Assembly (NCBI GenBank): GCA_902464485.1
Contig: CABQJJ010000094.1
Span: 1-6,011, forward strand
Source of the DNA: an uncultured Collinsella sp.
GTDB lineage: Bacteria > Actinomycetota > Coriobacteriia > Coriobacteriales > Coriobacteriaceae
Direction of reading: 5' to 3'
Length of the DNA stretch: 6,011 bases
Shown here: positions 1 through 4,791 of the stretch, piece by piece
Position numbering within the stretch: the first letter of the stretch is position 1
How the letters are laid out: every line of letters starts with the position of its first letter
The notes under the pieces: model-generated
Told to the model about the DNA's origin: nothing
Databases searched by the model: none
What the model saw: the letters and a program-made list of their open reading frames with translations, nothing else
Program-made: the position numbers and the translations under genes

Positions 1-541
1 GAATCGAAGGCGCATCGTCGGAATCGGACGCACCGGGGGCCTCGATGGGCACCGAAGTGTAGGCCGAGGACGATTCCATGGCTTCGAGCACCTCGTCGAC
101 GGTCACGCCCAGGTACTCGGCGATTTCCTCGACCTTGGGCGAGCGCTGCAACTCGTTGGTGAGCTTGTCGGTGGCCTGGTTGACCTTAGCCGAGAGCTCC
201 TGCAGACGGCGCGGCACGCGCACGCTCCAGCCCTTGTCACGGAAGTGGCGCTTAATCTCGCCCAGAATGGTGGGCGTGGCAAACGTGGTGAACTCGAGAC
301 CACGCTCGGGGTCAAAACGATCAATCGCCTTGAGCAGGCCCAGATAGCCAACCTGCATCAGGTCGTCGAGCGGCTCACCGCGATTCTTAAATTTGTTGGC
401 AAGAAACCTTACCAGGTTCATATGGGACATGACGAGCTGCTCGCGAGCATCCGGATCACCGGTCTCTTTGTAGCGACGAAACAGCTCGCGGGTTTTCTCC
501 TTGTCCCAAGCGGTCTTACCGCTCCGGGAACGTTCGGTCAT
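1..541 (-). CDS. SigB/SigF/SigG-family alternative RNA polymerase sigma factor (3' end outside window)
   Basis: This is a group 3 sigma-70 factor that directs RNA polymerase to stress- or development-type promoters. 180 residues are visible. Region 2 spans about residues 32-105 and includes DLMQVGYLGLLKAIDRFDPE (about 60-79), followed by FTTFATPTILGEIKR and then RDKGWSVRVPRRLQEL. These blocks closely resemble region 2.1-2.4 and the start of region 3 in Bacillus SigB and SigF. Region 3 continues to about residue 160 (SPKVEEIAEYLGVTVDEVLEAM). Region 4, which binds the -35 element, lies beyond position 1. The acidic stretch GASDSDDAPS at the window edge is the region 3/4 linker. The ATG at 541-539 begins 1 nt after the anti-sigma stop codon, with an AAGGCGG ribosome site at 551-557, so translational coupling is likely. 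The family is certain; SigB versus SigF versus SigG cannot be decided here, so no symbol is given. No GTTT/GGGTAT-type autoregulatory promoter was found upstream. Confidence 0.95.
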   Translation of the reverse strand, partial: MTERSRSGKTAWDKEKTRELFRRYKETGDPDAREQLVMSHMNLVRFLANKFKNRGEPLDDLMQVGYLGLLKAIDRFDPERGLEFTTFATPTILGEIKRHFRDKGWSVRVPRRLQELSAKVNQATDKLTNELQRSPKVEEIAEYLGVTVDEVLEAMESSSAYTSVPIEAPGASDSDDAPSI

Positions 542-542
542 A

Positions 543-920
543 TTAGATATCCGCCTTGAGGTCGAGGGAAAGCGTCAGGGGCGCCGAAGTCTTTTCGTAG
601 GAATCGCACACGCTCGCCAAAATGAGCTCGGCATACACGGCAGCCTGGTCATCCTCGTCAACAGTGGCCTGATCGCCAAAGGTAAAGGTCATGCCAACGT
701 GAGACTCGTCGACATCGAACCTGATCGTAATGTCATCGGAATCAACCGCCGTGCAGCCAAAGATAAAGGCCTCCTCGGCAGCCATACGGATGTCCTCGAT
801 GCGATCGACGGACATAGAGCACAGCGCACCAACGTTGGCGGCCGTCATACGCACCAGGCGGGCCAGACGTGGGTCACCGGCAACGGTCAGCGTAATGGGG
901 CAGGTTGCTTCGCTACTCAT
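543..920 (-). CDS. RsbW/SpoIIAB-like anti-sigma factor with degenerate ATP-binding site
   Basis: This 125-residue protein is probably the anti-sigma partner of the sigma factor encoded directly downstream. The call rests on position, on size (RsbW and SpoIIAB are about 145-160 aa) and on a segment that aligns with the N-box helix of the HATPase_c_2 family: IEDIRMAAEEAFIFGCTA (residues 41-58) against the Bacillus pattern ED-x-K-x-AVSEAVTNAVKH. At the position of the Mg-ATP-coordinating Asn there is Phe54. The later DxGxG and GLGL boxes are not recognisable; after GMTFTFGD (76-83) comes an acidic stretch and then a short C-terminus. It is about 20-35 residues shorter than canonical members. If homology is right, it probably does not act as an ATP-dependent serine kinase. 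The start at 920-918 has a good GAGGAG site at 928-933 (7-nt spacer) and overlaps the end of the upstream gene by 8 nt. In-frame starts further upstream would lie deep inside that gene and are less likely. It is cytoplasmic, with no membrane segment. Confidence 0.72.
   Translation of the reverse strand: MSSEATCPITLTVAGDPRLARLVRMTAANVGALCSMSVDRIEDIRMAAEEAFIFGCTAVDSDDITIRFDVDESHVGMTFTFGDQATVDEDDQAAVYAELILASVCDSYEKTSAPLTLSLDLKADI
551..557 (-). promoter_or_regulatory. Ribosome binding site AAGGCGG of the sigma factor gene
   Basis: AAGGCGG is one mismatch from AAGGAGG. It sits 9 nt before the sigma factor ATG at 541-539 and lies within the last codons of the anti-sigma-like gene. Ribosomes terminating at 545-543 could restart directly, which would link the amounts of regulator and sigma factor. 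Confidence 0.65.
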
Positions 921-1503
921 CGCAGGACTCCTCGGAGGTCTGGGCGGGGGTGTAGGTGTAATACTGAGTCGGCTTGCCAACAGGCTTCTGGCCATCATCG
1001 TCGCCCGCGGCGACCTCGTCCCCGGCTTCGCCAATCAGGACGCGCTCGGTCGGCTGCTCGGCTTCGGCCGCAGCGAAAAGCTTGCGCTCGGCGTCGGCTG
1101 CGGGGGCTTTCACCTTATTAAAGAGCTTCTGAACGGCACCTGCCGCAGAATCAGTCACGCTCGACACAGCATTGCTGGCCTCGGCCATGCTGCCCGTAAC
1201 CTCGGAAATATCGCGGACAACCGCCTCAACCTCGACGAGGTTGGAGGTAAGGGCATCGACGGCCGTCTTGCTCGACTTAAGCAACGGCTCCATCTGGGCA
1301 AGTGCCGGCGTAAGCTCGTCGACGGCGCCGTCGAGTTTTGCCACCACCGGCTGAGCCTCGGCAATGGTGTTGTTGAGGTCGTTCACGGTCTTATCGAGCG
1401 AGTCGACAACGTTGCGGGTCTTGCGCAGGGTAAGCGCGAGCTCAACGATGGCCCACACGCCGGCAATGGCAAGCACCAGCAGGGCGATTTGAATGGGACT
1501 CAT
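913..1503 (-). CDS. DUF948-like single-pass membrane coiled-coil protein
   Basis: The product has 196 residues. Residues 4-25 (IQIALLVLAIAGVWAIVELAL) form one hydrophobic membrane helix, followed by the basic stretch RKTR, so the rest is expected on the cytoplasmic side. Residues 30-130 show a regular hydrophobic periodicity rich in V, L, A, D and N (VVDSLDKTVNDLNNTI and similar blocks), as in the DUF948 family, which is predicted to form long helices or coiled coils. Residues 135-175 are Ala/Glu/Asp-rich and probably disordered. The tail carries an unusual KPTQYYTYTP motif (about 177-186) before an acidic end. In Bacillus subtilis the DUF948 protein YtxG is encoded in a general-stress operon dependent on SigB and SigH, which fits its place upstream of an anti-sigma/sigma pair. 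The start at 1503 has GGGAGG at 1509-1514 (5-nt spacer). The 3' end overlaps the anti-sigma-like gene by 8 nt, so the two are surely co-transcribed. Its function is unknown. It could be a membrane anchor or stress input for the sigma module, but that is inference. Confidence 0.8.
   Translation of the reverse strand: MSPIQIALLVLAIAGVWAIVELALTLRKTRNVVDSLDKTVNDLNNTIAEAQPVVAKLDGAVDELTPALAQMEPLLKSSKTAVDALTSNLVEVEAVVRDISEVTGSMAEASNAVSSVTDSAAGAVQKLFNKVKAPAADAERKLFAAAEAEQPTERVLIGEAGDEVAAGDDDGQKPVGKPTQYYTYTPAQTSEESCDE
928..933 (-). promoter_or_regulatory. Ribosome binding site GAGGAG of the anti-sigma-like gene
   Basis: GAGGAG lies 7 nt before the ATG at 920-918, inside the last codons of the DUF948-like gene. 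It fixes the start of the anti-sigma-like gene at 920 rather than at the longer in-frame possibility at 1034, and it makes translational coupling with the overlapping upstream gene likely. Confidence 0.8.
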
Positions 1504-1598
1504 ATAAGCCTCCCGGAAAAATCGAAATACAGACGCTGTTCATGGTACCCCAAAGAAGGGGAAAGATACCCAAAGGGAATGTGCGTGGTGCCAATGAC
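1504..1598 (-). other. Intergenic gap upstream of the DUF948/anti-sigma/sigma block
   Basis: These 95 nt separate the rarA stop codon from the DUF948-like start. They contain a GC-rich imperfect hairpin at 1544-1570: GGTACCCC, then AAAGAA, then GGGG, a 5-nt bulge and TACC. It has no following T-run, so it is not a convincing terminator. A very weak housekeeping-like promoter reading left could be TTTGGG, 17 nt, TGTATT, just before the ribosome site. A GGGTAT hexamer, the -10 type of SigB/SigF promoters, is present on the minus strand at about 1567-1572, but no GTTT-type -35 lies at the right distance. The gap is the natural place for a promoter of the sigma block, but none can be identified with confidence. 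Confidence 0.3.
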
Positions 1599-2948
1599 CT
1601 ACTTGGGCGCGTTACCGCTCCGGTCGCGTTCGCTTTGCTCCACACGCCACTCTTCCCAGCCGCGGCCCGCAGGCTGCCAGAACGCGCCGCACTCCAACCC
1701 CTCGGGCAAATAGCGCTGGTCGACCCAACCTTCGGGATAATCGTGCGGGTATTTGTATACACCGTACTCGTCGCTGCCAGGACGGTGACGATCGCGAAGA
1801 TAGCTGGGCACCTCGCGCAATCCACTGCTATGGATATCGGCCAAAGCTGCATCGATCGAAGCCTCGCATGCGTTGGACTTAGGCGCCAGGCACACATAGA
1901 GTGCAGCCTGAGCCAGGTTAATGCGGCACTCGGGATAGCCAATGACCTCGGCAGACTTAAACGCGGCATGCGCCACCAAAAGCGCCTGCGGGTCGGCGTT
2001 GCCAACGTCCTCAGAAGCCTGAATCATAATGCGACGAGCAATAAACTTGGGATCCTCCCCCGCGTCGATCATGCGCGCGAGCCAATAGATCGTGGCATCG
2101 GGGTCGCTGCCGCGCATTGACTTAATAAACGCACTGATGATGTCGTAGTGCATATCGCCGTTTTTGTCATACGAAAAGCCGCGACGCGGGTTGGCAATCT
2201 TTACGTCATCCACGGTGATGGGATAGCGCTCCCCCGCCGCCGGCGCAGGCGTTCCCTCGGTATCGGGACGCGTGACGGCAATCTCGCTCGCAAGCTCGAG
2301 CGTCGTGAGCGCCGAGCGAGCGTCGCCCGCAGCCAGGGTGCAGATGGTCTTAACCGTATCCTCATCGGCCGAGAACTTGCCGTTCAAACCCTGCGGCGCC
2401 TCGAGCGCACGCTCAATAAGCGTGGCGATATCCTCGTCCTTTAAATGCTCAAGTTCCACGACGCGACCGCGCGACAACAATGCCGAGTTGACCTCAAAGT
2501 ACGGGTTCTCCGTCGTGGCGCCAATCATAATAACGGTACGGTTCTCAACTGCATGCAGCAGGGCATCCTGCTGCGACTTAGAGAAGCGGTGAATCTCGTC
2601 GATGAAAAGAATGGTGCGGCGGTCGTACGTATTCAGGCGTGTCTTAGCCTCGTCAATCACGCGGCGCAAGTCCTTTACGGTTCCCGTCACGGCGCTGACC
2701 TCGACAAACTCGCTCTTGGTATGGTAGGCGATAATGTGGGCCAGCGTCGTCTTGCCCGTACCGGCCGGCCCGTACAGAATCACACTCGATAGCACGTCGT
2801 GCTCAATCGCGGCACGCAGCCATGAGCCCTTACCGACGGCCTTTTGCTGGCCCACGTACTCATCAAGCGAGTTGGGGCGCATGCGTACCGCAAGTGGCGC
2901 ATTCTGAAAGGAACGCTCGCGCGTCGAAGCAGAAAAAAGGTCGTCCAT
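1599..2948 (-). CDS. rarA: Replication-associated recombination protein A (RarA/MgsA), AAA+ ATPase
   Basis: RarA is a conserved AAA+ ATPase related to clamp-loader subunits and Mgs1/WRNIP1. It acts at stalled replication forks and at ends of single-stranded DNA gaps. The product here is 449 residues, matching the 447 of E. coli RarA. In order: N-terminal APLAVRMRPNSLDEYVGQ (18-35), Walker A GPAGTGKT (60-67), Walker B ILFIDEIHRF (113-122), sensor 1 GATTENP (143-149), the arginine finger in ALLSRGRVVEL (about 160), and the MgsA C-terminal tetramerisation region containing DAGEDPKFIARR, ASEDVGNADP and a YKYPHDYPEGWVDQRYLPEGL block near the end. All catalytic motifs are intact. The start is uncertain. 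ATG 2948-2946 is chosen because GGGA lies 5 nt before it and because it opens with MDDLF. ATG codons at 2954 and 2963 and a TTG at 2966 are in frame and would add 2 to 6 residues. None has a strong ribosome site. It follows the HD-phosphohydrolase gene by 60 nt. Confidence 0.97.
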   Translation of the reverse strand: MDDLFSASTRERSFQNAPLAVRMRPNSLDEYVGQQKAVGKGSWLRAAIEHDVLSSVILYGPAGTGKTTLAHIIAYHTKSEFVEVSAVTGTVKDLRRVIDEAKTRLNTYDRRTILFIDEIHRFSKSQQDALLHAVENRTVIMIGATTENPYFEVNSALLSRGRVVELEHLKDEDIATLIERALEAPQGLNGKFSADEDTVKTICTLAAGDARSALTTLELASEIAVTRPDTEGTPAPAAGERYPITVDDVKIANPRRGFSYDKNGDMHYDIISAFIKSMRGSDPDATIYWLARMIDAGEDPKFIARRIMIQASEDVGNADPQALLVAHAAFKSAEVIGYPECRINLAQAALYVCLAPKSNACEASIDAALADIHSSGLREVPSYLRDRHRPGSDEYGVYKYPHDYPEGWVDQRYLPEGLECGAFWQPAGRGWEEWRVEQSERDRSGNAPK

Positions 2949-2981
2949 AGCCATCCCGTGCATCAATCAAAAACGTTTTCC

Positions 2982-3019
2982 ACGAACAGTATATCGAAAA
3001 TATACGAACTACCGTTCGT
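2982..3019 (-). promoter_or_regulatory. Palindrome cluster and possible rarA promoter between the HD-phosphohydrolase gene and rarA
   Basis: This AT-rich stretch overlaps the stop codon of the upstream gene and precedes rarA. ACGAAC occurs at 2982-2987 and 3004-3009, 22 nt apart (about two helical turns), and inverted as GTTCGT at 3014-3019. The last two form a 6-bp inverted repeat with a 4-nt loop. A second inverted repeat, GTATAT at 2989-2994 and ATATAC at 3000-3005, has a 5-nt spacer. On the minus strand TATACT (2993-2988) matches a housekeeping -10 at five of six positions, but no good -35 lies 16-18 nt upstream. On the same strand the ACGAAC/GTTCGT hairpin is followed by ATATTTT, which could act as a weak terminator. 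An operator, a weak terminator or both are possible; the symmetry is seen directly and its function is inferred. Confidence 0.35.
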
Positions 3020-4256
3020 TAATATAGGTACGGTGCGGAAACTTCAATCCCGGGAACAACTTGCTCGTCAGCTCGCAGAAATAGCCGTCCGTCATACTCG
3101 AAATGTAATCCACTACGGTCTGATCTTTTTCGTCCTGCCATGCATAGGTGCGATCGTAGTAGGAAAGCTGCTGCTCAATGCGCGAAATATGGTGCTTAAA
3201 GATGTAGGAGGACTCGTCTCCTTCGTTTACATCCTGCAGACAACGGTCATAGAGCTTTTCGAACGCCTCGCGCAGCTCCGCTTCGGAGTCGCCTTCGATG
3301 CCGCCCTTGCTATAGATCTTCTCGTAGTTCTCGCGCTTAGCTCGTCGGATCTCCTCGAACAGGTCCTCGCCCATCTCAATGCGCGGCTTACCATAGCTGT
3401 GCTCAACGATATCGATGGAAGCGTGCGTGAGGATCCAGCTGTTGTATGCCCCACCCAGGCCGTCGTCAAAGGCGTCGGGTGACAGCAGACCCGCCGCAAT
3501 GGCGTCTTGGCGATCGCGCCCCACGTAGGCAAGGATATCCGAGATGCGAACCACGCAGCCCTCGAGCGTCATAGGGCGCAGATGCTCAATCACGCTATAA
3601 CCCGTGGCAATGCAATCCTCAACCGTCTGATCGAACTGGTCAAAGGAGCTCATGTCCGAGAGCTCAAACGCACGCTGCTCGTACTCGCCGTTATGGCACA
3701 GCACACCGTCGAGCGTCTGAAGCGACACGTTGCGGCCGTAGAGGGCATCGAGCACGCGGACCGATTGCACGTTATGAACAAAGTAGCGACCCGTGCGTTC
3801 GTGATAGATATCGTTAAGGAATCGCTCACCCGCATGGCCAAAGGGCGTGTGGCCCAAGTCGTGGCCCAGGCCAATCGACTCGATCAGATCGCAGTTGAGC
3901 CCCAGAGCACGCCCGATGTCGCGAGCAATACGCGAGACAAGCTGCACATGCAGGCCGCGGCGCGACAGATCGTCGTTGCTGCGAAAACTGAAGACCTGCG
4001 TTTTGCCTGCATAACGGGTGTATGCGGGCAGATGCAAAATCTTTTCGGTATCGCGCATAAAGGCCGGGCGCATGAGCGTGCCATCGTCTGCGACCCGATC
4101 GACACGTCGGATGACCTGGTCGTCACCGCATCGATAGGGATTAATGACACCCGAGGCGCGGTCGGTGGCGATACGCTCGACCAGCTCGGGCGACAACGCC
4201 GCAGGAATGCAATCCATACGCGCCTTGATGGCGGCTGTCTGTTGATTGATTGCCAT
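3009..4256 (-). CDS. HD-domain deoxynucleoside triphosphate triphosphohydrolase-like protein (dGTPase family)
   Basis: This 415-residue protein belongs to the HD metal-dependent phosphohydrolases related to dGTPase, which split dNTPs into the deoxynucleoside and triphosphate and so tune nucleotide pools. The metal ligands are visible: His103 in RRGLHVQLVSRIAR, His132-Asp133 in SIGLGHDLGHTPFGHAGE, and Asp240 in VVRISDILAYVGRD. Further conserved histidines are His136, His141, His161 (FVHNVQS) and His188 (LCHNGE). The N-terminal substrate segment reads RDTEKILHLPAYTRYAGKTQVFSF (about 68-91, quoted in two parts: RDTEKILHLPAY and TRYAGKTQVFSF). This departs from the usual RDRDRIIHS-x-AFRRL-x-x-KTQV pattern, and LHVQLVS replaces the usual RLTHSLEVA. 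It thus looks like a divergent subfamily, and dGTP specificity should not be assumed. The start at 4256 is set by AAGGAG at 4263-4268 with a 6-nt spacer. It lies 31 nt after the prepilin peptidase stop, so co-transcription is likely. Confidence 0.9.
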   Translation of the reverse strand: MAINQQTAAIKARMDCIPAALSPELVERIATDRASGVINPYRCGDDQVIRRVDRVADDGTLMRPAFMRDTEKILHLPAYTRYAGKTQVFSFRSNDDLSRRGLHVQLVSRIARDIGRALGLNCDLIESIGLGHDLGHTPFGHAGERFLNDIYHERTGRYFVHNVQSVRVLDALYGRNVSLQTLDGVLCHNGEYEQRAFELSDMSSFDQFDQTVEDCIATGYSVIEHLRPMTLEGCVVRISDILAYVGRDRQDAIAAGLLSPDAFDDGLGGAYNSWILTHASIDIVEHSYGKPRIEMGEDLFEEIRRAKRENYEKIYSKGGIEGDSEAELREAFEKLYDRCLQDVNEGDESSYIFKHHISRIEQQLSYYDRTYAWQDEKDQTVVDYISSMTDGYFCELTSKLFPGLKFPHRTYINER

Positions 4257-4262
4257 GGCATG

Positions 4263-4268
4263 CTCCTT
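4263..4268 (-). promoter_or_regulatory. Ribosome binding site AAGGAG of the HD-phosphohydrolase gene
   Basis: AAGGAG stands 6 nt before the ATG at 4256-4254. It decides between this start, which opens MAINQQ, and an in-frame alternative codon at 4283. An out-of-frame ATG at 4261-4259 lies between the site and the true start and sits too close to the site to be used well. Confidence 0.85.
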
Positions 4269-4287
4269 AAAAAGGGCGCGCAAACTG

Positions 4288-4710
4288 TTACAGCGTACTA
4301 CCCACGAACTCGATTATGGCAAATATCGGCACCAAAAACGGCAGCAATGGCAGGGAGCGCGATTTTGCGATGAGACAAGCGGCGGCAAGGATCAGGAGCG
4401 CAACCGCAAACGCAACGACGCCACCCAGAGGATCAAGGGTGCAAAGGGCAAAGAGCGCTTTGGCATCCCCCATGCCAATGCCAGGGGCGTGGCGAACACG
4501 ACGCCAGAGCGACTCAGTAAGTACAAGAGCAAGGTAGACGATGACCGCAGGACCGGCGTGTTCAAGCGCCGTGTTAACGCCCCTGTCGAGCCAGACGCCT
4601 GCAAACGCCGCCAAGGCACACACGCCAGCAAGCTCATTGGGAAACCGCCGCTCACGGGCATCAATCGCCGCGCCGGCAAAGATGCAAATCCAAAACGGGA
4701 AATAGACCAT
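4288..4710 (-). CDS. Type 4 prepilin peptidase-like protein (A24 aspartic protease), minimal form
   Basis: A24 peptidases are polytopic inner-membrane aspartic proteases that cleave the leader of type IV pilin-like proteins on the cytoplasmic face. The product has 140 residues and holds only the peptidase core. The first catalytic Asp is Asp17 in AAIDARERRFPNEL, the usual D-x-R-x-x-x-I/F-P-N site. The second is Asp82 in the GxGD motif GIGMGDAKALFAL (77-89). Hydrophobic helices cover about residues 3-16, 26-41, 53-67, 97-115 and 119-137. The N-terminal cytosolic methyltransferase domain of PilD-type enzymes is absent, as in CpaA/TadV and archaeal forms. The start at 4710 has a perfect AAGGAGG at 4717-4723 with a 6-nt spacer; the longer reading from 4755 begins inside a terminator hairpin and is rejected. 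No pilin, secretion ATPase or Tad gene is visible nearby, so the substrate is unknown. It is probably co-transcribed with the HD-phosphohydrolase gene downstream. Confidence 0.88.
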   Translation of the reverse strand: MVYFPFWICIFAGAAIDARERRFPNELAGVCALAAFAGVWLDRGVNTALEHAGPAVIVYLALVLTESLWRRVRHAPGIGMGDAKALFALCTLDPLGGVVAFAVALLILAAACLIAKSRSLPLLPFLVPIFAIIEFVGSTL

Positions 4711-4716
4711 CGAAAA

Positions 4717-4723
4717 CCTCCTT
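4717..4723 (-). promoter_or_regulatory. Ribosome binding site AAGGAGG of the prepilin peptidase gene
   Basis: A full AAGGAGG match lies 6 nt before the ATG at 4710-4708. It fixes the start of the 140-residue reading, which begins MVYFPFW and places Asp17 at the end of the first membrane helix as expected for the family. Confidence 0.9.
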
Positions 4724-4741
4724 GGGCAGCAGCTCAAACGC

Positions 4742-4783
4742 AAAAACCACCACAAAGCTGCCTGTCCCCTTTGTGGTGGTTTT
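4742..4783 (-). terminator. Rho-independent terminator of the glycosyltransferase gene
   Basis: A perfect 15-bp inverted repeat has arms at 4743-4757 and 4769-4783 (AAAACCACCACAAAG and its complement) around an 11-nt loop. Read on the minus strand it begins 8 nt after the glycosyltransferase stop codon and ends in TTTTT (4746-4742), so it is a strong intrinsic terminator for that gene. The A-run on the other arm gives four T on the plus strand, so weak bidirectional action is possible. The loop plus the flanking arm contains CTGCCTGTCCCC, which resembles the core of dispersed palindromic repeats known from many genomes. Confidence 0.88.
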
Positions 4784-4791
4784 GATCGTGG

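Noticed and set aside
921..1034. Longer anti-sigma reading starting at 1034
   Set aside because: It would overlap the DUF948-like gene by over 100 nt, its extra residues are low-complexity Arg/Pro/Ser, and the GAGGAG site supports the start at 920.
1544..1570. Hairpin between rarA and the DUF948-like gene as a terminator
   Set aside because: The stem is only 4 + 4 bp with a 5-nt bulge and no T-run follows on the minus strand.
1567..1572. GGGTAT as the -10 of a SigB/SigF-type autoregulatory promoter
   Set aside because: No GTTT-like -35 occurs at 12-17 nt upstream; the hexamer alone is expected by chance.
730..1713. Long plus-strand reading frame of 327 codons opposite the DUF948-like and anti-sigma genes
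   Set aside because: It crosses three real minus-strand features and the intergenic gap. It has no recognisable domain and is a codon-usage shadow of GC-rich genes.
2844..3482. Plus-strand reading frame spanning the rarA start, the gap and the end of the HD-phosphohydrolase gene
   Set aside because: It runs antisense across two well-supported genes and has no domain. It is long only by chance.
3009..4256. HD dNTPase as part of an antiphage defence island
   Set aside because: dGTPases can act in phage defence, but the neighbours here are housekeeping-like and there are no other defence genes, integrase or compositional shift.
3507..4373. Plus-strand reading frame of 288 codons opposite the HD-phosphohydrolase gene
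   Set aside because: The opposite strand encodes an HD enzyme with all metal ligands and a good ribosome site. The plus frame shows no family motif.
4711..4755. Upstream extension of the prepilin peptidase to a start at 4755
   Set aside because: It would start inside the terminator stem and add a charged, Cys-rich stretch before the first helix. The perfect AAGGAGG belongs to the ATG at 4710.
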